Source: an uncultured Caryophanales bacterium (GTDB lineage Bacteria; Bacillota_I; Bacilli_A; Acholeplasmatales; Anaeroplasmataceae). From it: a stretch of 15,110 nucleotides of DNA. The notes under the pieces were generated by a model. The model made no database searches. It was given only the letters and a program-made list of their open reading frames with translations, and was not told where the DNA came from. Both the position numbers and the translations under genes were made by a program. The stretch is from assembly GCA_937885165.1 (NCBI GenBank), contig CAKZZJ010000123.1:1-15110 (forward strand). The letters are read 5' to 3'. Position 1 is the stretch's first letter; the number at the start of each line of letters is the position of its first letter. Positions 7,899-15,110 of the stretch are shown here, piece after piece.

Positions 7899-7912
7899 TG
7901 AAATCGCTTTCT
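7899..7912. promoter_or_regulatory. cre-like / LacI-family operator, module C
   Basis: TGAAATCGCTTTCT matches 13 of 14 positions of the catabolite-responsive consensus TGWNANCGNTNWCA and lies exactly 330 bp from the equivalent site in module B, in the same position relative to its promoter. Confidence 0.55.
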
Positions 7913-7925
7913 AAAGAAATTTTTG

Positions 7926-7954
7926 TTGACTAGATATTTGATTAGTGATAATAT
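7926..7954 (+). promoter_or_regulatory. Promoter C, main promoter of the right opp operon
   Basis: TTGACT (7926-7931), a 17-bp spacer, and TAATAT (7949-7954) with TG one base upstream (7946-7947). It is the same design as promoter B. The predicted leader to the right oppA is about 170 nt and crosses site C. Confidence 0.75.
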
Positions 7955-8021
7955 TTAAAAAAATATCTTTTAGAAGTAGATGGAAGATATGGGATAAAAC
8001 TATTTATTTATACTATGCAAT

Positions 8022-8036
8022 GTAGAAAGATACAAT
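8022..8036 (+). repeat. Recombination site C (15-bp core repeat)
   Basis: GTAGAAAGATACAAT, identical to the core of sites A and B: direct relative to B, inverted relative to A. The upstream GATA of A and B is not conserved here. It lies in the leader of the right oppA at the same distance from promoter C as site B from promoter B. Confidence 0.8.
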
Positions 8037-8050
8037 AACATAATTGTATC
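8029..8050 (+). repeat. Perfect 8-bp dyad overlapping site C
   Basis: GATACAAT, a 6-nt spacer, then ATTGTATC. The left arm is the last 8 bases of the site C core. This may be a recombinase-binding dyad with a 6-bp crossover spacer, or a hairpin in the oppA leader. Sites A and B do not have an equally good second arm. Confidence 0.5.
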
Positions 8051-8129
8051 AAAAATTTAGAAAATCCTTAATGAGTGTCTAACATTTATAAAAAAGAGTA
8101 TTTAAGCAAAAATTAGGAGGAAAACAAAA

Positions 8130-10637
8130 ATGAAAAAGAAATTTTTAACATTAGCGTTAGCTGGTGTTACTGCATTAGGTTTAGCTTCTTGTGGTACACA
8201 AGGTGATGCGACATCATCTGTTTCTGAAACTACAACACCAGTTGCAACATCTAGCACAGTTGAAAATGCTACATACACTCTTCATGATTACCTAGGTGCA
8301 ACAACATCATTAAATTGGAATCCACTATCATGGGAAACTTCAGATGATTCAAGTGTATTAAGCTATCTTTCTATGGGTTTTTATGATTACCAAGTTAATG
8401 ATACTAAGGATGGATATGTAGTTGTTCCTGAGATGGCAGAATCATTACCTACAGATGTTACTAGCCAATATGTTGGTTCTTATGGTATTACTACCGGTGA
8501 AACGAATAAAGCATTCCAAATTAAACTAAATAAGAATGCAAAGTGGCAAGATGGTACACTTATTAAAGCTGACGACTACATTTATTCAATGCAACAACAG
8601 TTAGATTCAGAACAAATGAATAGACGTGCTGACTCATACTATGGTGGAGATTTCTCAATTGTTAATGCTAAAAATTATCTATATAGTGGTAAAGAAGCAT
8701 TTACTACTGCTATGGTTTCTACAGATTATGGTGATGATGAATATGTTGATCCAGCAAACTTTACTACTAATAGTGATGGAGATTATTTAGTTAACGGATT
8801 AAGAATGGCAGTAAACCTAGGAAGTGGTGGCAACTGGGGTGATTATGGCTTAACTGCTTATTTCAATGCAGAATATTTACCTGAAGCGACATATAATGTA
8901 TTAAAAGACAATGCTGATAGTAGTGGTTTTGTTGTAATGAATGCCACAACATTAGCAGCGCTTCAAGATTTGATTGCTGTGCTACATGGCTATGAAAATG
9001 CAGCAGCTTATGCAGAAGCAAAAGGTTCTTATGCATATCAAGAATGGGAAGAAATGGCATTTTATGGAGTTACTATGGATGTGACTTCTTGGGATGACGT
9101 AGGATTATTCAAACTTGATGATTATACAATCGTTGTCGTTTTAGAAAAGGAATTAGAAAATCCTAATTTCTATTTACCATACCATTTATCATCAACTTGG
9201 TTAGTTAATAAAACTTTATATGAAGCAAGTTGGACAACATCAGCAGATGGCACTAGAGTTAACAAATATAATACAACTTTAGAAAACACAATTTCATATG
9301 GTCCATACAAACTAACTTATTTTGAAGCTGATAAACAATTAAAGTTTGAAAGAAATGAAAATTGGTGTGGATATTCAGAAGATAAACATAAAGGTCAATA
9401 CCAAACTACTAATATAGTTTTGGATGTAATTTCAGATCATAAAACAGCCTTACTTGCTTTCTTACAAGGCAATTTATCAGGAATTGGTATGCAATCAGAT
9501 GATCTTGATACTTATGGGAATAGCAAATATTTAATGTATACACCTCAATCTTATACTACTAAGATTACATTTAATACTGATGCAGCTGCTCTAGCAGAAA
9601 GACAGGCAGAAGGCGAAAATAAATTATTATTAACTTATAAAGAATTCCGTCAAGCGTTCTCATTAGCAATAGACAGATCTAAATTCACTAGCGAATTTAC
9701 TGCTGCAGCAGCTCCAGGATATGGTTTATTCAATTACTTATATCAATACTTCGATAGTGAAGGTGGAACTACATCTTATAGAAATACTGATGCAGCTAAA
9801 AAAGCATTAGTTGATTTATACGAACTTGAATATGGTGATGGAAAAACTTATGAAACACTTGATGAAGCATATGAAGCAATGACTGGCTATGATATGGCTA
9901 AAGCAAAAAAATTAATGCAAGCAGCCTATGATAAAGCAGTAGCTGATGGTGTATACAATGGAACTGATAAAGTTAAACTTAGATTCTCTATGTATCAATC
10001 TGATGATCTTTATAAAAATATGTTTACTTATTTTGATACTCAATTAAAAGAAGCATGTAAGGGTACTTCTCTTGAAGGAAAAGTTGAACTTGAATTCTAT
10101 GTAGATGATGATTATTATAATTCAATGTATGCAGGAAAAACCGATATCATCTTCTCTACATGGGGCGGTGCTACATATGGTATATTCGGTATGATGTCAA
10201 ATGTATATGTTGATGATTATTCTGGTGATGGTAATCAAATGGAAGTTGGTTTTGACACAAGTAAAGTATCAGTAACAATTAATGTTAATGGAACAGATTA
10301 TACATTCTCATTAAAGCAATGGGCAGATTGGCTAAATGCTAAAGATGCAACAGTTGAGGCAACATTAGGTGCAGCAGCACAAGTTGATCCTGATGAAAGA
10401 GCTGAAATTTTAGCAAAACTTGAAAATGTATATTTATCATATTTCATTGCATGTCCATTATATTATAGACAAACTGCTTCATTAGTATCAGCACAAATTA
10501 ATTATGCGGCAGCTGAATATATTGATTTAGTAGGTCATGGTGGAATATCTCAAATTACTTATAATTATACAGATGCAGAATGGGCTAAGTATGTTTCTGA
10601 AAATGGCAATGATTTGTCAAATGTTTACGCAGGATAA
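8130..10637 (+). CDS. oppA: Large oligopeptide-binding lipoprotein OppA, conventional order
   Basis: Extracellular solute-binding protein of family 5, 835 residues, longer than most OppA (about 540-660). The signal peptide MKKKFLTLALAGVTALGLAS ends in a lipobox with Cys21. A Ser/Thr-rich linker (about 24-48) precedes the family start (YTLHDYLGATTSLNWNPLSW). The order is conventional: the late helix VDPDERAEILAKLENVYLSY and the strand ACPLYYRQTASLV are near the C-terminus. The first lobe carries an extra ~100-140 residues (about 190-330). The signal peptide closely resembles that of the left OppA, but the rest is much diverged, so a different peptide range is likely (inference). AGGAGG is 9 nt before the ATG. 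First gene of the right operon, driven by promoters C and possibly B. Confidence 0.94.
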   Translation: MKKKFLTLALAGVTALGLASCGTQGDATSSVSETTTPVATSSTVENATYTLHDYLGATTSLNWNPLSWETSDDSSVLSYLSMGFYDYQVNDTKDGYVVVPEMAESLPTDVTSQYVGSYGITTGETNKAFQIKLNKNAKWQDGTLIKADDYIYSMQQQLDSEQMNRRADSYYGGDFSIVNAKNYLYSGKEAFTTAMVSTDYGDDEYVDPANFTTNSDGDYLVNGLRMAVNLGSGGNWGDYGLTAYFNAEYLPEATYNVLKDNADSSGFVVMNATTLAALQDLIAVLHGYENAAAYAEAKGSYAYQEWEEMAFYGVTMDVTSWDDVGLFKLDDYTIVVVLEKELENPNFYLPYHLSSTWLVNKTLYEASWTTSADGTRVNKYNTTLENTISYGPYKLTYFEADKQLKFERNENWCGYSEDKHKGQYQTTNIVLDVISDHKTALLAFLQGNLSGIGMQSDDLDTYGNSKYLMYTPQSYTTKITFNTDAAALAERQAEGENKLLLTYKEFRQAFSLAIDRSKFTSEFTAAAAPGYGLFNYLYQYFDSEGGTTSYRNTDAAKKALVDLYELEYGDGKTYETLDEAYEAMTGYDMAKAKKLMQAAYDKAVADGVYNGTDKVKLRFSMYQSDDLYKNMFTYFDTQLKEACKGTSLEGKVELEFYVDDDYYNSMYAGKTDIIFSTWGGATYGIFGMMSNVYVDDYSGDGNQMEVGFDTSKVSVTINVNGTDYTFSLKQWADWLNAKDATVEATLGAAAQVDPDERAEILAKLENVYLSYFIACPLYYRQTASLVSAQINYAAAEYIDLVGHGGISQITYNYTDAEWAKYVSENGNDLSNVYAG

Positions 10638-10658
10638 TTTGAGGCTTTAAAAAAAATT

Positions 10659-10692
10659 AATTGAGTGGTGTATGTCCGCCACTCAATTTTTT
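10659..10692 (+). terminator. Intrinsic terminator/attenuator between right oppA and oppB
   Basis: A perfect 10-bp stem (AATTGAGTGG at 10659-10668 with CCACTCAATT at 10679-10688), extendable inward by a G-U and a G-C pair, with T's to 10692 and an A-run on the other side. It lies 21 nt past the oppA stop and 24 nt before oppB. Same position as the hairpin of the left operon. Confidence 0.9.
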
Positions 10693-10716
10693 GATTAATA
10701 TTTGGAGGTAAAAATT

Positions 10717-11679
10717 ATGGTTAAATATGTATTAAAAAGAGTAGCTTTAATGTTATTAACTCTTTTTATAATATCAACCATGTGTTTCGTATTAATTCAT
10801 TTGCTACCTGAAGCACCTATTTTAAGAGGCATTGGTAAAGACCCTAATCTTCAAGTTATTGAAAGAGAACGTCAAGGTTTAAATGACTCAATAATTGCAC
10901 AATATGGTAGATTTTTAGCTAACATATTTGCATATGGTTATTGGGGAAATGGTTTGCAAATGTATAAAACTAGCGAAGTTACAGAAATTATAGGACAAAA
11001 GATGCCATATACAATCGTCTTGAATTTATGGTCTATTATTCTATCTGTTCCGCTAGGACTACTATTTGGTATTTATGCAGCATTAAGAAAAAATAGATGG
11101 CAAGATCATCTAATTTCGGTTTTAGTTGTTATTTTTATTTCTGTTCCAAGTTATGTATATGCATTTTTGGTACAATATATCTTATGTTTTAAGCTAGGAT
11201 GGTTTGATTTACAAATAAAATCGCTCGCTGATGCTTCGATTATGAGCCCGGCTATGTTTTATTCAATGCTTCCTGCGATTTTTTCATTAGGATTTGGTAC
11301 CGTTGCTGGATTAACTCGTTATACAAGAGCAGAATTAAGTGAAGTATTAACAAGTGAGTTTATGTTGCTTGCTAGAACTAAAGGATTAACTAAAAGACAA
11401 GCTACAACAAGACACGCTTTAAAGAACGCTATGGTCGTTATTCTACCTATGATAATTGGTGAATTCATTGGTATTTTATCTGGTTCATTAATTATTGAAG
11501 GTATATTTGGAGTACCTGGTATTGGTAGTTTATATATTACTTCAATTAGAATGAGGGATTATAACTTCTTTATGGCACTTACAGTATTTTATACATTTAT
11601 TGGTTTACTAGGCGGTATTGTTATTGATATTAGTTATGGGTTCATTGATCCAAGAATAAGGATGGGTTCAAGAAAATGA
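10717..11679 (+). CDS. oppB: Oligopeptide ABC transporter permease OppB
   Basis: Membrane subunit of the right importer, 320 residues, standard OppB length. TM1 is at about 9-29, followed by a short outer loop and TM2 from about 98. The EAA loop is at about 215-245 (FMLLARTKGLTKRQATTRHA), followed by FGVPGIGSLY and a C-terminal FIDPRIR. The start at 10717 follows GGAGG; an upstream in-frame TTG at 10702 is within the ribosome site itself. Its stop overlaps the next start (ATGA). Unlike the left OppB it has no large extracellular insertion; in this operon that feature is on OppC. Confidence 0.95.
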   Translation: MVKYVLKRVALMLLTLFIISTMCFVLIHLLPEAPILRGIGKDPNLQVIERERQGLNDSIIAQYGRFLANIFAYGYWGNGLQMYKTSEVTEIIGQKMPYTIVLNLWSIILSVPLGLLFGIYAALRKNRWQDHLISVLVVIFISVPSYVYAFLVQYILCFKLGWFDLQIKSLADASIMSPAMFYSMLPAIFSLGFGTVAGLTRYTRAELSEVLTSEFMLLARTKGLTKRQATTRHALKNAMVVILPMIIGEFIGILSGSLIIEGIFGVPGIGSLYITSIRMRDYNFFMALTVFYTFIGLLGGIVIDISYGFIDPRIRMGSRK

Positions 11680-13481
11680 GTGAAGTTAATGAAAAAAACA
11701 TCAACAAGGAAATGTTCGAATTTGTTCAAGTTGATAAATCAATACACGATGAAAAATTTAATACAAAACCAATAGGTTATTTTAAAGATGCTTTTATTAG
11801 ATTTAGAAAAAATAAATCTTCTGTTGTTGCTGCAATAATAATTATTATTTTAGTTTTATTTGCTATTTTTGGACCTATTATTTCAAAGTTTGATTACCAT
11901 AATGAAAATAGTTCAAAGTACACTACGATAGATGGTAACTATGCTTATGCAAGACCTAAATCAAACATATTTAGATGGTTGGGTTGGGATGGAGCAACAA
12001 CTGAAACTAAAAATGCTGCTGGTTATGATTTATATAAATCTATGGCAGTAGAGCCTGCCCTAACAAATAATACTGTTTATGCACCTATTTTAAGTGAAAA
12101 ATCTTCGTATGAATCTGATGGAGAAACCAAATATGATTTATATGTTGATTCATATTACAAGGTTGGTTATAAGTATCTAAGTCTAACACCTGAACAATAT
12201 TTTAGATTGCAAGCATATCAAAATGCTTCAGGTATTCAAGTAATGTTTCCTCTTTCTGCATACCATTCAGGAACACAAAATGCAAACATATGGTATCAAT
12301 TAACACCTACTGCAATGGAAACTTTTGCGCTAGCCAATAACACTATTAATGTCGATAAGACTGTCAATTTGGATACAAAAGCTGTGTATGACGAAAATGG
12401 CAACTTTATTCCTGCTTATTTAGCAAGTACTAATGAGCATATAAGTAATTATTATTCATCTAGATTATCTGGTGATGATGGTACTTATGTTTATAAAACT
12501 GTAACATTAAAAAATGGTAAAATTGTCAAAGATAGCAGTGGGGCATTAGCGTATACCGAAGTGAATAATACATGGTATAGATATGCTACTAATAACCAAT
12601 CTGGTTATAAAGTTAGAGTTTTATATTATGAATATTACAAATTTCTTAAGACAAATTACACTTATGGCAATTCAGAAATCACCACAACACAAATTGCTGA
12701 AGAATATAGAACTTTTACAGAAGATCAAGTTAAATCTGTAATTAATAGTTTTAATTTTGATTTAAATTCTGGATTCTATCCTTTATTCTATTTTGGTGCA
12801 ACATCAAACGGTCAAGACTTGTTTACACTTCTTGCTTCTGGAGCCCGTTTATCTTTCATTTTAGCGATTGTTGTTTCTGCAATTAACCTTGTATTAGGTG
12901 CTATTTATGGAGCTATTGAAGGTTATTATGGTGGTAAAACAGATTTAATTATGGAGCGTGTAAGTGATATTTTAAGTGGTATTCCATTTATAGTTGTTGC
13001 GACCTTGTTTAAATTACATATTGCTGAACATGTTGGTGCGTTAGTTTCATTACTGTTTGCTTTCGTATTGACCGGTTGGATTGGTATGGCATCCCGAGTT
13101 AGAATGCAATTTTATAGATTCAAAGGACAAGAATATATTTTATCTGCAAGAACACTTGGTGCATCAGATAAGAGAATAATGTTTAAACATATTTTTCCTA
13201 ATGCAATTGGTACAATAATTACAGGATCTGTTTTAACGATTCCAGGTGTAATTTTCTCTGAATCTTCACTATCATACTTGGGAATTATCGATCTTGAAAC
13301 ATCCGGATTTACTTCAATTGGTACACTTCTTTCAAATGCTTCAAGCACGCAATTTACTAAATATCCATTTATAATGTTTTTCCCTGCAATTTTCATTGCA
13401 TTACTAATGATTTCATTTAATTTATTTGGTAATGGTTTGCGTGACGCATTCAACCCTTCTTTGAGAGGAGCTGATGAATAA
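11676..13481 (+). CDS. oppC: Oligopeptide ABC transporter permease OppC with large extracytoplasmic domain
   Basis: Membrane subunit of the right importer, 601 residues against about 300-330 for a usual OppC. A cytoplasmic tail (1-49) and TM1 (50-69, very Ile-rich) are followed by about 300 Tyr/Asn/Ser-rich residues (about 70-372). The conserved region resumes with FGATSNGQDLFTLLASGARL (from about 372, equivalent to the GTDxxGRD stretch) and TM2. The EAA loop is at about 488 (YILSARTLGASDKRIMFKHI) and the C-terminal motif is LRDAFNPSLRG. By topology the insertion is extracellular. The start overlaps the oppB stop by 4 nt; the stop overlaps the oppD start by 1 nt (TAATG), so the three genes are probably translationally coupled. 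The insertion is in frame with no sign of fusion damage. Confidence 0.93.
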   Translation: MSEVNEKNINKEMFEFVQVDKSIHDEKFNTKPIGYFKDAFIRFRKNKSSVVAAIIIIILVLFAIFGPIISKFDYHNENSSKYTTIDGNYAYARPKSNIFRWLGWDGATTETKNAAGYDLYKSMAVEPALTNNTVYAPILSEKSSYESDGETKYDLYVDSYYKVGYKYLSLTPEQYFRLQAYQNASGIQVMFPLSAYHSGTQNANIWYQLTPTAMETFALANNTINVDKTVNLDTKAVYDENGNFIPAYLASTNEHISNYYSSRLSGDDGTYVYKTVTLKNGKIVKDSSGALAYTEVNNTWYRYATNNQSGYKVRVLYYEYYKFLKTNYTYGNSEITTTQIAEEYRTFTEDQVKSVINSFNFDLNSGFYPLFYFGATSNGQDLFTLLASGARLSFILAIVVSAINLVLGAIYGAIEGYYGGKTDLIMERVSDILSGIPFIVVATLFKLHIAEHVGALVSLLFAFVLTGWIGMASRVRMQFYRFKGQEYILSARTLGASDKRIMFKHIFPNAIGTIITGSVLTIPGVIFSESSLSYLGIIDLETSGFTSIGTLLSNASSTQFTKYPFIMFFPAIFIALLMISFNLFGNGLRDAFNPSLRGADE

Positions 13482-15110
13482 TGGCAAATGAAGAAATTAA
13501 ATTAAAAGTAAAAAATTTAGTTTTATCTTTTAAAACAGTTTCTGGAAAAGTTCAAGCCGTAAGAGATATTTCTTTTGAATTGAAAAAAGGAGAAACATTA
13601 GCTATAGTTGGTGAATCAGGTTCTGGTAAGTCAGTTACAGCAAGAGCAATCATGGGTATTTTAGCTCAAAACGCTATTGTTGAGGGCGGCGAAATATATT
13701 ATGATGGTAAAAACCTTCTTCAAATAAAAGAAGATGACATGCATAGAATTCGTGGAAATAAAATATCAATGGTATTCCAAGATCCAATGTCCAGTTTGAA
13801 CCCTATTGTTAAAATTGGTAAACAATTAACTGAAGCAATGATTCTAAAGGGAAAATCAAGGCAAAGAGAATGTAGCAGAGAATTTAATGAAAAATTAAAG
13901 CTGTTACATTTACATATTGATAACCTATCAGACGAAGAAAAAAATTTATATTTTGAAAAATTAAATAAATTTAAGCAAATTGAAACACTTCATTCAAAAC
14001 TTGAAAAAAAATATAATTTAGCAAATCAAAATGCTAATGATTGCTTAAATGAAATTGAAGATGCAGTATTTGAGATTAAAGAAAAGGCATTTACTGATGG
14101 CAAAATGCGTCTTAAAAATATAATTGCTGAAGCAAAACATGTTTTCAATGAATTTGTTGTTACGGAAAATGATGAATATAATAAAGCTATCCTAGATTTA
14201 AAATTAAAGTATAAAGGTGCAGTTAAAACAAAGGAATATGGTGAAGTGTTAGAATGCTTAGATATAATTTCTAAATTTTTAAAAGAAGCATTAGCTAAAG
14301 AAAAACCTAATTTCTTTGCATTAGCATACGTAATATCATTTGTCAATGAAAAATATGATAGTACAGATATTCATACTTTGAATGAAAGAAACGAGGAATT
14401 ACTAAAAATTCAATTTTTAGATGAATTTTATAATGATTTGGTTGTTTCAGTAGTTGGTACATATAGTTATTATAAGGAAATTGTTAATGATTTTAAGAAA
14501 TTACTTTCTGAAAAGAAAAAAGTATTTGAAGCGGAAGTTTATGAAAAAAGCAAAATTAAGCCTACTATGAAGGAATTAATTTTGGCACAAACAAAAACAA
14601 TCAATCGTTTAGAACTTAAAAAAGATAGTGCACAATATACTTTTGCTTCAGCTTTAAAAAATCAAGTAAATCGTTATTTCTATGGAGTAAAAAATAATCC
14701 AAAAGAAGAAAAAAGATTTGCAAAAGAAACAGCAAAAATTAATAAAATTTTAGCCAAAGGTAAAACCCCTAGTTGGGCTCCAAATCCAGCTTCAATTGTT
14801 GATTTAGAGCTAACAAAGAAAAATATTTTTATATTGTTTGATGAACTTGAAAGTAGATATATAGAACTTGAAAAGGTTAAATATGACTACAACAAAATTG
14901 TTAAAAATTTAGTTGATTATTTAATCACAGCTGCTGCCGGAAAAGTTAATAAAGTAACTAAAAATATGGCTAAAAACGAAGCTATTAAAATAATGAAAGA
15001 AGTTGGTATCCCAGAACCAAGAAGAAGATATTATCAATATCCTTTTGAATTTTCTGGAGGTATGAGACAAAGAATAGTTATTGCTATAGCTTTAGTTGCA
15101 AATCCAGATG
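13481..15110 (+). CDS. oppD: Oligopeptide ABC transporter ATPase OppD with very large insertion (3' end outside window)
   Basis: ATPase of the right importer; 543 residues are visible, already well beyond the full length of ordinary OppD (about 330-350). Walker A GESGSGKS is at 44-51 and the Q-loop VFQDPMSSLNP at normal spacing (Gln100). The signature SGGMRQR begins only at Ser525, 425 residues later instead of about 55-60. The extra ~370 residues (about 126-496) are Lys/Glu-rich, mostly helical by composition, and interrupt the helical subdomain just after QLTEAMILKGKS; the family sequence resumes at NEAIKIMKEVGIPEPRRRYY. The window ends before Walker B. AGGAG lies 10 nt before the ATG. The frame is open throughout. 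The insertion site differs from that of the left OppD, so the two were probably gained independently or moved. Confidence 0.93.
   Translation, partial: MANEEIKLKVKNLVLSFKTVSGKVQAVRDISFELKKGETLAIVGESGSGKSVTARAIMGILAQNAIVEGGEIYYDGKNLLQIKEDDMHRIRGNKISMVFQDPMSSLNPIVKIGKQLTEAMILKGKSRQRECSREFNEKLKLLHLHIDNLSDEEKNLYFEKLNKFKQIETLHSKLEKKYNLANQNANDCLNEIEDAVFEIKEKAFTDGKMRLKNIIAEAKHVFNEFVVTENDEYNKAILDLKLKYKGAVKTKEYGEVLECLDIISKFLKEALAKEKPNFFALAYVISFVNEKYDSTDIHTLNERNEELLKIQFLDEFYNDLVVSVVGTYSYYKEIVNDFKKLLSEKKKVFEAEVYEKSKIKPTMKELILAQTKTINRLELKKDSAQYTFASALKNQVNRYFYGVKNNPKEEKRFAKETAKINKILAKGKTPSWAPNPASIVDLELTKKNIFILFDELESRYIELEKVKYDYNKIVKNLVDYLITAAAGKVNKVTKNMAKNEAIKIMKEVGIPEPRRRYYQYPFEFSGGMRQRIVIAIALVANPD

Larger units (their letters stand above)
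7446..8129. other. 684-bp non-coding control region upstream of the right oppA
   Basis: No convincing gene. It contains two operator-promoter-repeat modules (7567-7706 and 7897-8036) that align without gaps at an offset of 330 bp. From the -35 to the end of the 15-mer I count about 70 identities in 111 positions. Between promoter and repeat each module keeps TGGAAGAT followed three bases later by GGATAAAA or similar (7651 onward and 7981 onward). The stretch 7446-7566 shows only a spaced 8-bp inverted repeat (AGTTTATA at 7504, TATAAACT at 7551). In 7707-7896 I see only AT-rich DNA with a weak hairpin (GCTTT/AAAGC, 7742-7753). Confidence 0.7.

Noticed and set aside
10702..10716. Upstream TTG start for the right oppB
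   Set aside because: The TTG is part of the TTTGGAGG ribosome site of ATG 10717, and OppB homologs begin with the MxKYxLKR pattern.

Overview
The window is AT-rich (roughly 30% GC by eye). It has strong AGGAGG-type ribosome binding sites, two lipoprotein signal peptides, and TGA used as a real stop (end of the plus-strand oppB). This suggests a low-GC Gram-positive organism of the Bacilli or the non-Mycoplasma Mollicutes (Acholeplasma/Izemoplasma/RF39/Erysipelotrichia-like) with the standard bacterial code. No rRNA, tRNA or CRISPR is visible, so the taxon is an inference.

Layout: two divergent oligopeptide (Opp/Ami) ABC-transporter operons face away from a central control region of about 2 kb. 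The left operon (minus strand, 6136 to below 1) is oppA-oppB-oppC-oppD; the right operon (plus strand, 8130 to beyond 15110) has the same order. Both run off the window inside oppD, and an oppF would be expected beyond each edge. In both, an intrinsic terminator sits between the binding-protein gene and oppB, which should yield more binding protein than permease.

The central region (6137-8129) holds one tyrosine site-specific recombinase gene with all catalytic residues, bracketed by a 19-bp perfect inverted repeat (6386-6404 and 7688-7706). A third copy of its 15-bp core lies at 8022-8036. Two promoters with the same design (TTGACT, 17 nt, extended -10) and a CcpA/LacI-type operator upstream lie at 7567-7624 and 7897-7954, exactly 330 bp apart, both pointing right. 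I saw no comparable promoter in front of the left operon in the orientation given. Inverting 6386-7706 would swing the first promoter to face the left operon; inverting 6386-8036 would swing both. I read this as a probable DNA-inversion switch (phase variation) that selects which peptide importer is expressed, possibly layered on catabolite control.

The transporters themselves are unusual. The left OppA appears circularly permuted: the block that ends AmiA-type proteins follows the lipobox, and the protein stops where that block would begin. The left OppB and the right OppC each carry a large extracytoplasmic insertion between TM1 and TM2, while their partners are of normal size. Both OppD ATPases carry large charged helical insertions at different places: between Walker A and the Q-loop on the left, between the Q-loop and the signature motif on the right.
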